64,000 nucleotides of DNA from Streptomyces sp. NBC_01716 (GCF_036248275.1 NZ_CP109181.1:6014001-6078000); one strand, 5' to 3'. Positions 1 to 9,247 are shown, numbered from the stretch's first letter. Notes: generated by a model from the letters alone, not told the origin. Translations and numbers: made by a program.

Positions 1-104
1 CGGGCCGCTGGTCCTGACCGGGGGACACGCTCCGGGGGCGGATAGCATGCCTCCGTACGGAAGTGACCAGGGGCGACCGGCCGACCGATGAGGAGACCCG
101 GACC

Positions 105-464
105 ATGGCGGGAGAACGACAGGCCGACTGCCTGTTCTGCAAGATCGTCGCCGGGGAGGTGCCGGCCACCGTCGTACGCGAGACGGACACCACCGTGGCC
201 TTCAGGGACATCAACCCGCAGGCTCCCACGCATGTTCTGGTGATCCCCAAGGTCCACTACCCGGACGTGGCCACGCTCGCCGCCGCCGAGCCGCAGATCA
301 CCGCCGACATCCTGCGTGAGTCCGCCGAGGTCGCCGCCGAGGACAAGACCGTGGGCAGCGGCTACCGGATCGTCTTCAACACCGGCAGCGGCGCCGGCCA
401 GACGGTCTTCCACGCGCACGCCCACGTCCTGGGCGGCCGCGGCCTCAACTGGCCCCCCGGGTAG
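105..464 (+). CDS. HIT family protein (HinT-like)
   Basis: Histidine triad nucleotide-binding protein of 119 aa. The family hydrolyses phosphoramidate or acyl-adenylate bonds of purine nucleotides in the cytoplasm. An N-terminal CLFCKIVAGE segment carries the Cys pair typical of HinT, and the C-terminus has the triad as HAHAHVLGG. I chose ATG 105 because AGGAG at 91-95 sits 9 nt upstream; an in-frame GTG at 63 has no such site. The next gene (RNase Z-like) starts 9 nt after the stop, so the two are probably co-transcribed. The family call is safe; the substrate is not known. Confidence 0.9.
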   Translation: MAGERQADCLFCKIVAGEVPATVVRETDTTVAFRDINPQAPTHVLVIPKVHYPDVATLAAAEPQITADILRESAEVAAEDKTVGSGYRIVFNTGSGAGQTVFHAHAHVLGGRGLNWPPG

Positions 465-473
465 GCCCCCACC

Positions 474-1382
474 TTGTCCGTACGAGAACTCGTCGTCCTC
501 GGCACCGCCAGCCAGGTCCCCACGCGGCACCGCAACCACAACGGCTATCTGCTGCGCTGGGACGGCGAAGGCATCCTCTTCGACCCCGGGGACGGCACCC
601 AGCGCCAGATGTCGCGCGCCGGAGTCGCGGCGTACGACATCAACCGGATCTGCGTCACCCACTTCCACGGCGACCACTCGCTCGGCCTCGCCGGGGTGAT
701 CCAGCGCATCAACCTGGACCGCGTCCCGCACGAGGTCACCGCGCACTACCCGGCGAGCGGACACGTCTTCTTCAGGAGGCTGCGGTACGCGACGGCGTAC
801 CGCGAGACCGTCGGGGTCACCGAGGCGCCCGTCGACGCCGACGGCGTGCTCGCCAGGACCGGCTCGTACACCCTCCGGGCGCACAAGCTCTCGCACCCCG
901 TCGAGTCCTACGGCTACCGGATCACCGAGCCCGACGGGCGCAGGATGCTCCCGGAACGTCTCGCCGCGCACGGCATCAAGGGGCCCGACGTGGGGCGTCT
1001 CCAGCGGGACGGGGAGCTGCGCGGGGTCACGCTCGCCGATGTGAGCGAGGAGCGCAGGGGCCAGCGTTTCGCGTTCGTCATGGACACCCGGCTCTGCGAC
1101 GGCGTGCACGCGCTGGCCGACGGCTGCGACATGCTGGTCATCGAGTCCACGTTCCTCGACGAGGACGGTCAACTGGCCGAGGAACACGGGCATCTGACCG
1201 CCGGTCAGGCGGGCGCGGTGGCGCGGGAGGCCGGCGTACGGCATCTCGTACTGACGCACTTCTCGCAGCGCTACTCCGACCCCGCGGAGTTCGAGCGGCA
1301 GGCCAGGGTGGCCGGTTACGAGGGCGAGCTGACCGTCGCGGCGGACCTCGTACGCGTACCGCTGCCCAAGCGCTCCGGCTGA
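474..1382 (+). CDS. rnz: Ribonuclease Z-like metallo-beta-lactamase fold protein
   Basis: 302 aa metallo-beta-lactamase fold enzyme. RNase Z makes the 3' endonucleolytic cut in tRNA precursors. The zinc motif THFHGDH lies near residue 62, the second ligand region includes a DTR segment near residue 203, and the C-terminal HLVLTHFSQRY motif is characteristic of RNase Z rather than of hydrolytic lactamases. The start is a TTG 9 nt after the hinT-like stop, without a strong ribosome binding site, which suggests translational coupling. Length is normal for bacterial RNase Z. Confidence 0.85.
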   Translation: MSVRELVVLGTASQVPTRHRNHNGYLLRWDGEGILFDPGDGTQRQMSRAGVAAYDINRICVTHFHGDHSLGLAGVIQRINLDRVPHEVTAHYPASGHVFFRRLRYATAYRETVGVTEAPVDADGVLARTGSYTLRAHKLSHPVESYGYRITEPDGRRMLPERLAAHGIKGPDVGRLQRDGELRGVTLADVSEERRGQRFAFVMDTRLCDGVHALADGCDMLVIESTFLDEDGQLAEEHGHLTAGQAGAVAREAGVRHLVLTHFSQRYSDPAEFERQARVAGYEGELTVAADLVRVPLPKRSG

Positions 1383-1444
1383 CCGCCGCGGCCCGCGCCC
1401 CGGCCCCGGCCGGCGGCAGCCCCCACGGCCTGCCCTCGCGCCGA

Positions 1445-1467
1445 CTGTCAGTGCCATCGGGCACACT
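1445..1467 (+). promoter_or_regulatory. Weak PafBC/RecA-NDp-like promoter candidate
   Basis: CTGTCAGTG, 8 nt, then CACACT: two mismatches to TTGTCRGTG-N8-TANNNT, one per element. It lies 35 nt upstream of the preferred GTG of the PfkB kinase gene and supports that start, because the more upstream GTG at 1451 falls inside the motif. Much weaker than the phoH and dnaG copies. Confidence 0.35.
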
Positions 1468-1501
1468 GTCCGGATCCGTACGCCGATCCGGGAGCGCGAC
1501 C

Positions 1502-2614
1502 GTGACCCCAACCGAAGGAACGCCGCAGCGGCACACCGCCGATGTCGACCCGCTGGGCGCCCTGCGCGCCCCGGACGACCCCGACTGCGACGTCTACCTG
1601 ACGGGCACGGTCTTCCTCGACATCATCTTCACGGGCCTCGCCAGCGCCCCCGTGCGCGGCACCGAGTCCTGGGCCAGGGGCATGGGTTCGAGCCCCGGCG
1701 GCATCGCCAACATGGCCAGCGCGCTGGCCCGGCTGGGGCTGCGCACGTCGCTCGCCGCGGCCTTCGGCGACGACCACTACGGGGAGTACTGCTGGGACGC
1801 CCTGGAGCAGGGCGAGGGCATCGACCTCTCCCGCTCCCGCACGGTTCCCGGCTGGCACTCGCCGGTCACCGTCTCCATGGCGTACGAGGGCGAGCGCACG
1901 ATGGTCTCGCACGGTCACGAGGCGCCGCCGCCGGAGGGCGCCCTGCCCGAGTGCCCGCCACGCGCGCGTGCGGCCGTCGCCGCGCTCACACCGGGCCGCG
2001 GCGACGGGTGGATCGCCCGCGCCGCGGGGCACGGGGCGCGGGTCTTCGCGGACGTGGGGTGGGACGACACCGGCCGCTGGGACCTGGCGGGCCTGCCCGA
2101 CCTGGCGCACTGCGAGGCGTTTCTGCCCAACGCCGAGGAGGCGATGCGCTACACCCGCACCGACTGCCCGAAGGCCGCCGCGCGGGCGCTCGCCGAGGTG
2201 GTGCCGCTGGTGGTGGTGACCCTGGGCGCCGAGGGGGCGTACGCGGTGGACAGCGCCGCCGGCACGACCGCGGAGGTGCCGGCCATCGATGTGGAGGCGC
2301 TCGATCCGACGGGCGCGGGGGACGTGTTCGTGGCCGGGTTCGTCACCGGCACCCTCGCCGGCTGGCCGCTCGCCGACCGGCTCGCCTTCTCCGGGCTCAC
2401 GGCCGCGCTGTCGGTCCAGGAGTTCGGCGGATCGCTGTCGGCGCCCGGCTGGGCGGAGGTGGCCGCGTGGTGGCAGTCCGTACAGGAGCTGCCGGACCAG
2501 GATCCGGCGGCGCTGCGCCGGTACGCCTTCCTGGAGGGCCTGGTGCCCGCGCCGACCCGGCCGTGGCCGCTGCGCAGGGCGGTGCCGACGATCGGCTTCG
2601 GACGCTCGGCCTGA
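1502..2614 (+). CDS. PfkB family carbohydrate kinase
   Basis: Cytoplasmic ATP-dependent sugar or nucleoside kinase of the ribokinase/PfkB family, about 370 aa. The glycine-rich first signature is GGIANMASALARLG near residue 60, and the second signature with the catalytic Asp is DPTGAGDVF near residue 265. The substrate cannot be told from sequence. I chose GTG 1502, preceded by GGGAG at about 1489, over the in-frame GTG 1451, which lies within a promoter-like motif. The gene is followed by a 150 bp gap and then phoH on the same strand. Confidence 0.85.
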   Translation: MTPTEGTPQRHTADVDPLGALRAPDDPDCDVYLTGTVFLDIIFTGLASAPVRGTESWARGMGSSPGGIANMASALARLGLRTSLAAAFGDDHYGEYCWDALEQGEGIDLSRSRTVPGWHSPVTVSMAYEGERTMVSHGHEAPPPEGALPECPPRARAAVAALTPGRGDGWIARAAGHGARVFADVGWDDTGRWDLAGLPDLAHCEAFLPNAEEAMRYTRTDCPKAAARALAEVVPLVVVTLGAEGAYAVDSAAGTTAEVPAIDVEALDPTGAGDVFVAGFVTGTLAGWPLADRLAFSGLTAALSVQEFGGSLSAPGWAEVAAWWQSVQELPDQDPAALRRYAFLEGLVPAPTRPWPLRRAVPTIGFGRSA

Positions 2615-2678
2615 CGGGGGGCATCGGCCCCCCGCGCGGAGCCCCGCGTCAAAAGCCCCCTGTAAAAGCCCTTCGGCC

Positions 2679-2701
2679 TTGTCAGTGGGGAGTCGTACGC
2701 T
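2679..2701 (+). promoter_or_regulatory. PafBC/RecA-NDp-type promoter upstream of phoH
   Basis: TTGTCAGTG (2679-2687), exactly 8 nt, then TACGCT (2696-2701). This is a full match to TTGTCRGTG-N8-TANNNT, the motif known from mycobacterial DNA-damage genes controlled by PafBC. Predicted transcription start is near 2708, within 70 nt of phoH. Confidence 0.65.
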
Positions 2702-2770
2702 GGTACCCAGAGGTTGTCGAGCGGCGAGAACCCTGCAACGGGAGGTATGTGCAGGCCACAGTGCCGGCCC

Positions 2771-3799
<1,029 letters not shown>

Positions 3800-3841
3800 G
3801 CCGGCGCCTCGCGGCACTACCCGGGAGAGTCACACCGCACC

Positions 3842-4339
3842 ATGTCGATCGACGTCAACAACGAGTCAGGGACCGAGGTCGACGAGCAGGCGATCCTCGG
3901 GGCCGCCCGCTACACGCTGACCCGGATGCGTATCCATCCCCTCTCCGAGCTCTCGGTGATCGTGGTGGATTCCGCCGCCATGGAGCAGCTGCACATGCAG
4001 TGGATGGACCTCCCGGGTCCGACCGATGTCATGTCCTTCCCGATGGACGAGCTGCGTCCGCCGGTGAAGGACGACGAGGAGCCCCCGCAGGGGCTCCTCG
4101 GTGACGTCGTGCTCTGCCCGGAGGTCGCGAAGACCCAGGGCGAGGAAGCGCCGACGCGGCACTCCATGGACGAGGAGCTCCAGCTCCTCACCGTCCACGG
4201 AGTGCTGCACCTCCTCGGGTACGACCACGAGGAGCCCGACGAGAAAGCCGAGATGTTCGGTCTCCAGGCGGCCATCGTGGACGGCTGGCGGGCCGAGCAG
4301 GGCCTGACCGGTCCCTCTCCCGCACCGACCGTCTCGTGA
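3842..4339 (+). CDS. ybeY: Endoribonuclease YbeY
   Basis: 165 aa zinc endoribonuclease of the UPF0054 family, involved in 16S rRNA 3' maturation and ribosome quality control. The metal-binding HGVLHLLGYDH motif (H-x3-H-x5-H) lies at about residues 119-129, with the conserved TDVMSFPMDE segment near residue 60. GGGAG about 15 nt before the ATG could serve as ribosome binding site. The stop overlaps the GTG of the next gene (GTGA), so the two are translationally coupled, matching the conserved phoH-ybeY-corC order. Confidence 0.93.
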   Translation: MSIDVNNESGTEVDEQAILGAARYTLTRMRIHPLSELSVIVVDSAAMEQLHMQWMDLPGPTDVMSFPMDELRPPVKDDEEPPQGLLGDVVLCPEVAKTQGEEAPTRHSMDEELQLLTVHGVLHLLGYDHEEPDEKAEMFGLQAAIVDGWRAEQGLTGPSPAPTVS

Positions 4340-5622
4340 TCACGCAACTGATCATCGGGGCGGTCGCGCTGGTCGTCGTCGCCTGGCTGGCGGCGTGCGC
4401 GGAGGCGGGGCTCGCCCGTGTCTCCAGCTTCCGGGCCGCCGAGGCGGAGCGCTCCGGGCGGCGCGGCGCCGACCGGCTGGCGCAGATCGCGGCCGACCCG
4501 ACGCGGTATCTGAACGTGGCGCTGCTGGTGCGCGTCGCGTGCGAGATGGCGGCCGGGGTGCTGGTCACGTACGTCAGCCTGGAGGAGTTCGAGGAGACCT
4601 GGGCCGCGCTGCTCGTGGCGATCGGCGTGATGGTCCTCGTGTCGTACGTCGCGGTGGGCGTCTCGCCGCGCACCATCGGCCGCCAGCACCCGCTGAACAC
4701 CGCGACGGTCGCCGCGTACGTACTGCTGCCGCTGGCCAGGGTCATGGGGCCGATCCCGCAGCTGCTGATCCTCCTCGGCAACGCGCTCACGCCCGGCAAA
4801 GGCTTCCGCAAGGGACCGTTCGCGAGCGAGGCGGAGCTGCGCGCGATGGTGGACCTCGCCGAGCAGGAGTCGCTGATCGAGGACGAGGAGCGCCGGATGG
4901 TGCACTCGGTCTTCGAGCTGGGGGACACGCTGGTGCGGGAGGTGATGGTGCCGCGTACGGACCTGGTCTGCATCGAGCGCTACAAGACGATCCGCCAGGC
5001 GCTGACGCTGGCGCTGCGCTCCGGCTTCTCCCGGATCCCGGTCACGGGGGAGAACGAGGACGACATCGTCGGCATCGTCTATCTCAAGGACCTCGTCAGG
5101 AAGACGCACATCAACCGCGACTCCGAGGCCGATCTCGTCTCCACGGCGATGCGCGCGGCGGCGTTCGTGCCGGACACGAAGAACGCGGGCGATCTGCTGC
5201 GCGAGATGCAGCAGGAGCGCAACCATGTCGCCGTCGTCATCGACGAGTACGGCGGCACGGCCGGCATCGTGACGATCGAGGACATCCTGGAGGAGATCGT
5301 CGGCGAGATCACGGACGAGTACGACCGTGAGCTGCCGCCGGTCGAGGAGACCGGCACCGACTCCTACCGCGTCACGGCCCGGCTGGACATCGGCGATCTC
5401 GGGGAGCTGTACGGGCTCGACGAGTTCGACGACGAGGACGTGGAGACGGTCGGCGGTCTGCTCGCGAAGGCGCTCGGCCGGGTGCCGATCGCCGGTGCCA
5501 GCGCGCTGGTCGAGCTGCCGGACGGCCGTACGCTGCGGCTGACGGCGGAGTCCCCGGCGGGCCGGCGGAACAAGATCGTGACGGTGCTCGCGGAGCCGGC
5601 GGACAAGGCGGCGTCGCGATGA
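4336..5622 (+). CDS. CNNM/CBS/CorC-HlyC domain membrane protein
   Basis: 428 aa membrane protein of the hemolysin C/CorC family, proposed to act in Mg2+/Co2+ transport. The N-terminal CNNM (DUF21) transmembrane domain covers about residues 1-190. A CBS pair follows, with the REVMVPRTDLVCIE motif near residue 200 and VVIDEYGGTAGIVTIEDILE near 300. A CorC_HlyC domain is at about 340-420. GTG overlaps the ybeY stop (GTGA) and the stop overlaps the next ATG (ATGA), so it lies inside an operon. The older name hemolysin does not imply toxin activity. Confidence 0.88.
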   Translation: MITQLIIGAVALVVVAWLAACAEAGLARVSSFRAAEAERSGRRGADRLAQIAADPTRYLNVALLVRVACEMAAGVLVTYVSLEEFEETWAALLVAIGVMVLVSYVAVGVSPRTIGRQHPLNTATVAAYVLLPLARVMGPIPQLLILLGNALTPGKGFRKGPFASEAELRAMVDLAEQESLIEDEERRMVHSVFELGDTLVREVMVPRTDLVCIERYKTIRQALTLALRSGFSRIPVTGENEDDIVGIVYLKDLVRKTHINRDSEADLVSTAMRAAAFVPDTKNAGDLLREMQQERNHVAVVIDEYGGTAGIVTIEDILEEIVGEITDEYDRELPPVEETGTDSYRVTARLDIGDLGELYGLDEFDDEDVETVGGLLAKALGRVPIAGASALVELPDGRTLRLTAESPAGRRNKIVTVLAEPADKAASR

Positions 5623-6008
5623 GCTCCTCCGGGGGCGGCTCGCTGTCGCGGGACGGACTCCGGGACGAACTGAGGTCGTTCTGCCTGGAGTTCAACGCGG
5701 TGACGGAGGAGTTCCCCTTCAACCCGGAGACATCGGTCTTCAAGGTGGTGGGGAAGGTGTTCGCGCTCACGGCCCTGGACGCCGAGCCGTTGAAGGTCTC
5801 GCTCAAGTGCGATCCGGACGAGGCGATCCGGCTGCGGGCGGCCCATCCGGAGATCGTCCCCGGATGGCACCTCAACAAGCGGCACTGGAACACGGTCACG
5901 GTCCCCGGGCTGCCCGCGCGGATGGTGCGCGAGCTGATCGAGGACAGTTACGACCTGGTGGTGGCCGGTCTGCCGAAGGCGGAGCGTCTTCGGCTGGACC
6001 GGCCGTAA
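5619..6008 (+). CDS. MmcQ/YjbR family protein
   Basis: 129 aa cytoplasmic protein of the MmcQ/YjbR family (CyaY-like fold, often called DNA-binding but without a settled role). Typical features are EFPFNPETSVFKVVGKVFAL near residue 33, the KCDPDEAIRLRAAHP segment and the C-terminal LIEDSYDLVVAGLPK. ATG overlaps the TGA of the CorC gene. It ends the phoH-ybeY-corC run; the next gene is convergent. Confidence 0.8.
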   Translation: MSSSGGGSLSRDGLRDELRSFCLEFNAVTEEFPFNPETSVFKVVGKVFALTALDAEPLKVSLKCDPDEAIRLRAAHPEIVPGWHLNKRHWNTVTVPGLPARMVRELIEDSYDLVVAGLPKAERLRLDRP

Positions 6009-6042
6009 CAGGCGTGACGGCGTAACGGGCGTCGCGCGCGGG

Positions 6043-7449
6043 TCAGTTGCCCGGCCGCAGCCGGCGGCGTACCTGACGCCGGACGGCCGGACCGATCCGC
6101 AGCGGCGAGCCGTTCTCCAGATCGGCGAGCCGCCGCTCCATGGCGCCGAGCTTCTTCTGGAGCTCGTTGTTCTTCTTGGTGAGCACCTCGATACGGCGGT
6201 CGGTGACGTTGTGGCGCTCGTGCAGCCGGCTGAAGCGGTAGCGCAGCGCCCCGTCGTCGCTGCCGTCCCAGACGCCGAGTGAGGGCGGCAGGTCGAGCGC
6301 GCCGAGCCGCAGATCGAAGGCGGCGCCGCCGTCGCCGTGCGTGAACGTGTTCTCCAGACCGTTCTTGTCGAGGAAGGTGACGAAGCGGTCGAAGCGTTCC
6401 TTGTGGCCGTTCAGCATCTCGCTGTAGTCGGCCTGTTCGTACAGGTCCCGCGGGTGGACGTCGGCGGGGGTGGCGCTGAGCATCCGGTGCGGGATGCCGA
6501 AGTAGCGGCAGAGTTCCAGGGTCCGGGAGTCGTGCACGAGGACGACGCTGGGGGTGCCGGCGAGCAGCGGGGCGATGTTGCCGTGGATACGGGTGCCGTA
6601 GACGAAGTCGTACGTCGCCAGTTCATCCATCCATGTGCGGGGATCCAGCGGGACCCTGACCCGGTCCTCCTCGAAGAGGGGGTGGGTCAGCCGCCGGGGG
6701 AAGCGGGTCTTGGGGCCGGTGACGGCGGAGGTGTCGCCCCAGAAGAGGATCTCGGCGTCGGCGAGGTTCTGCGCGTAGTACCTCAGATGCGGGAAGCGGC
6801 TCAGCGCGTGGCGGGCCATGCCCTCCAGGTCGCCGACGGTTGTCGCGCCGGGGGATATGTTGATCGCTATCCGGGAGTGGGCGTCGATCACGCCCGGGTC
6901 CCGCGGAGTCGGGAAGGTGTCGCCGTGCAGGAACATCGACGGGCACCCGATGACCTCGACGTGCTGCTTGAAGCCGAGCCGGTCCAGGTAGGAGGCGGTC
7001 AGCTCACCGCGCACCCCGATGGAGGCGGATCTCTCCAGGACGGCCTTGACGAACCTCTTCACCGAGGACTCGATGGGCGTGAGCCGGGTGGTGTCGTAGT
7101 CCTCGGACGCCTGGGCGCCGACGCCCACGACGACGACGGGGATGATCAACTGCTCGATGAGGGCGGTGAGTTTGTCCAGCGCGCCCTTGAAGGAGGGCCT
7201 GAAGGCGTTGGCGAGCGGCACGACGAAGACGTCGTACTGCTCATTGATCTGCCGCGCCCGCTCCGGCGTCGGGACGGTGCTGAGCCCGTTGGACGTGATC
7301 TCGGTCCGCTCGGTGAGCAGGATCTTGTGCGCGGCGTCGCTGAAGAGCAGATTCCCGGAGTTCGTCCCGATCAGGTCCTTCTGGAGGAACTCCTGCTGAC
7401 TGGCTACGTGGAACGGGCTCTTACCGGAGCGTATGAGTATGCGCTTCAT
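6043..7449 (-). CDS. Polysaccharide pyruvyl transferase family protein
   Basis: 468 aa protein of the PS_pyruv_trans family, whose members add ketal-linked pyruvate to cell-wall or capsular glycans, or act as related glycan enzymes. The N-terminal part has IPVVVVGVGAQASEDYD near residue 105. The middle carries GVRGELTASYLDRLG and the DFVYGTRIHGNIAPLLAGTP motif near residue 283, whose RIHG signature is typical of the family. The last about 70 residues are predicted coiled coil (RIEVLTKKNNELQKKLGAMER) followed by a very basic tail. ATG 7449 has an AG-rich site (GAGGAAGAAGG) upstream. A single-gene unit convergent with the yjbR-like gene; the acceptor glycan is unknown. Confidence 0.8.
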   Translation of the reverse strand: MKRILIRSGKSPFHVASQQEFLQKDLIGTNSGNLLFSDAAHKILLTERTEITSNGLSTVPTPERARQINEQYDVFVVPLANAFRPSFKGALDKLTALIEQLIIPVVVVGVGAQASEDYDTTRLTPIESSVKRFVKAVLERSASIGVRGELTASYLDRLGFKQHVEVIGCPSMFLHGDTFPTPRDPGVIDAHSRIAINISPGATTVGDLEGMARHALSRFPHLRYYAQNLADAEILFWGDTSAVTGPKTRFPRRLTHPLFEEDRVRVPLDPRTWMDELATYDFVYGTRIHGNIAPLLAGTPSVVLVHDSRTLELCRYFGIPHRMLSATPADVHPRDLYEQADYSEMLNGHKERFDRFVTFLDKNGLENTFTHGDGGAAFDLRLGALDLPPSLGVWDGSDDGALRYRFSRLHERHNVTDRRIEVLTKKNNELQKKLGAMERRLADLENGSPLRIGPAVRRQVRRRLRPGN

Positions 7450-7773
7450 GACCTTCTTCCTCTGCTCGGACTACCTGCTCGGGAGCCCGGCAAAGCGCGC
7501 GCTCTCCCCCCGGCGGCACCGCTACTGGTCAACTGAACTGGCCGCATGTAACGGGACGATACCCGAGATCAAAAGCTAGAAGACATGCCTAATTCATGCT
7601 TTGTTGGGACGCCGTTCATGTGATCTACAGCTCCCACATCATGCCCCGAACGCGCCGGTTCACGCTCCGTCAGGCGTGCGCTGCGCTCTGTGTGCCGAGC
7701 GGTGCTCCACATGGCGATCCGGAGGGGGATCCCTTCTGCCCGCCCGGCCGGACCCGCTCTCTATGCTCGGCGT
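7450..7773. other. Divergent intergenic region with AT-rich core
   Basis: 324 bp without a supported gene between the pyruvyl transferase and the deaminase-like gene. About 7545-7630 is markedly richer in A/T than the rest of the window (for example GATCAAAAGCTAGAAG and GCCTAATTCATGCTTTG), which suggests a regulated promoter or acquired DNA. No specific operator was recognised. Confidence 0.4.
7762..7767 (+). promoter_or_regulatory. Minus-10 hexamer for a leaderless start
   Basis: TATGCT, 6 nt before ATG 7774, matches the TANNNT -10 consensus. The spacing puts transcription start on the initiation codon, consistent with a leaderless mRNA. No clear -35 is visible. Confidence 0.45.
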
Positions 7774-8130
7774 ATGACGACGCAGAGCACCGGCATCGAT
7801 CCCGAGGATCGCAAGATCATTACGTTGGCCCGCAGCGCCCGCGCGCGGAACGGGGTGCCCGAAGGGGCCGCCGTACGGGACGAGACCGGGCGGACCTATG
7901 TCGCAGGGAGCGTCGATCTGGACTCCCTCAAGCTCAGCGCGCTGCGCACCGCCGTCGCCATGGCCGTCGCGAGCGGGGCCACCTCTCTGGAGGCCGCCGC
8001 GGTCGTCACGGAGGCTTCAGGGATCGGGGACGAGGACCGGGCCGCCGTACGTGATCTCGGCGGGCCCGGTACGCCGGTGCTCCTCGCCGCTCCCGACGGG
8101 ACCGTCCGGCTGACCGTCGACGCCGGCTGA
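7774..8130 (+). CDS. Cytidine deaminase-like protein lacking zinc ligands
   Basis: 118 aa protein that resembles the cytidine deaminase fold in length, in the N-terminal RKIITLARSARARNGVPEGAAV segment and in GRTYVAGSVDLDSLKLSALRTAVAMA. True cytidine deaminases have a (C/H)AE motif and PCxxC as zinc ligands and base; here the equivalents read LSALRTAV and DLGGPGTPV, with no Cys or His. It is therefore unlikely to deaminate cytidine by the known mechanism. It lies upstream of era, where actinobacteria usually carry a gene annotated this way. TATGCT just upstream suggests a leaderless mRNA. Confidence 0.65.
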   Translation: MTTQSTGIDPEDRKIITLARSARARNGVPEGAAVRDETGRTYVAGSVDLDSLKLSALRTAVAMAVASGATSLEAAAVVTEASGIGDEDRAAVRDLGGPGTPVLLAAPDGTVRLTVDAG

Positions 8131-8199
8131 GGTGTCCGGAGGACCCGCCTCCGGGCCGACTGGTCGGCGGGGGCGGGGCGATCGGGGAGAATGGGCGCC

Positions 8200-9165
8200 A
8201 TGAGCGCTCGTATCCCTTCGTCTCCCGAGACGTCCGCCGAACCGTCCGAAGCCCCCCACCGGGCCGGTTTCGCCTGTTTCGTCGGTCGCCCCAACGCGGG
8301 CAAGTCCACCCTCACGAACGCTCTGGTCGGCCAGAAGGTGGCGATCACCTCCAGCCGGCCGCAGACCACGCGCCACACGGTGCGCGGCATCGTGCACCGG
8401 CCCGACGCGCAGCTGATCCTGGTCGACACCCCGGGTCTCCACAAGCCGCGCACGCTGCTCGGCGAGCGGCTGAACGATGTCGTACGGACCACCTGGGCGG
8501 AGGTCGACGTCATCGGTTTCTGTGTGCCCGCCGACCAGAAGCTCGGGCCCGGCGACCGCTTCATCGCCAAGGAGCTCGCCGGGATCAGGAAGACGCCGAA
8601 GGTCGCGCTCGTCACCAAGACCGACCTGGTCGACTCCCGCGTCCTGGCCGAGCAGCTGATCGCGATCGACCAGCTCGGCAAGGAGCTCGGCTTCGAGTGG
8701 GCGGAGATCATCCCCGTCTCGGCCGTCGGCGGTGACCAGGTGGAGCTCGTCGCCGACCTGCTGGTCCCGCTGCTGCCGCAGAGCCCGCCGCTCTACCCGG
8801 AGGGCGACCTCACCGACGAGCCCGAGATGGTCATGGTGGCCGAGCTGATCCGCGAGGCCGCGCTCGAAGGCGTACGGGACGAGCTGCCGCACTCGATCGC
8901 GGTCGTCGTCGAGGAGATGCTGCCGCGCGAGGACCGGCCGGCCGACAAGCCGCTGCTGGACATCCACGCGAACGTCTACATCGAGCGGCCGAGCCAGAAG
9001 GGGATCATCATCGGCCCCAAGGGCAAGCGCCTCAAGGAGGTCGGGACCAAGTCCCGCAAGCACATCGAGGCGCTGCTGGGCACGCCGGTCTTCCTCGACC
9101 TGCACGTCAAGGTCGCCAAGGACTGGCAGCGCGACCCGAAGCAGCTGCGCAAGCTGGGCTTCTAG
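8200..9165 (+). CDS. era: GTPase Era
   Basis: 321 aa GTPase that binds the 3' end of 16S rRNA and assists 30S assembly. G1 is GRPNAGKS (near residue 29), G3 is DTPG and G4 is TKTD. The C-terminal KH domain contains IIIGPKGKRLKEVG near residue 270. An N-terminal tail of about 20 residues is typical of actinomycete Era. I chose ATG 8200: GGGGAGA is 9 nt upstream, and GAGAAT 7 nt upstream could instead act as a -10 for a leaderless start, as also seen at recO. The TAG stop is part of a palindrome. Confidence 0.95.
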   Translation: MSARIPSSPETSAEPSEAPHRAGFACFVGRPNAGKSTLTNALVGQKVAITSSRPQTTRHTVRGIVHRPDAQLILVDTPGLHKPRTLLGERLNDVVRTTWAEVDVIGFCVPADQKLGPGDRFIAKELAGIRKTPKVALVTKTDLVDSRVLAEQLIAIDQLGKELGFEWAEIIPVSAVGGDQVELVADLLVPLLPQSPPLYPEGDLTDEPEMVMVAELIREAALEGVRDELPHSIAVVVEEMLPREDRPADKPLLDIHANVYIERPSQKGIIIGPKGKRLKEVGTKSRKHIEALLGTPVFLDLHVKVAKDWQRDPKQLRKLGF

Positions 9166-9188
9166 GTCCTGTCCACCGGACAGGACCT
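9164..9188. repeat. Perfect palindrome on the era stop codon
   Basis: Arms AGGTCCTGTCC (9164-9174) and GGACAGGACCT (9178-9188) flank a 3 nt loop and begin inside the era TAG, preceded by CT to give CTAG. It can act as a terminator. The 17 nt TCCACCGGACAGGACCT recurs at about 58869-58885, so it also belongs to a dispersed repeat. Confidence 0.75.
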
Positions 9189-9247
9189 GGCCGCCGCAGA
9201 GGGCGTAGAGGCCCCGCGAGCCTCCGGAATGGGGCTTTCGGGCGATT

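Noticed and set aside
1..104. Promoter for the hinT-like gene at TAGCAT (43-48)
   Set aside because: The -10 is plausible, but no -35 with acceptable spacing is visible in the short sequence available.
1451..1501. Upstream GTG as start of the PfkB kinase
   Set aside because: No ribosome binding site, an atypical N-terminus, and overlap with a promoter-like motif; GTG 1502 has GGGAG upstream.
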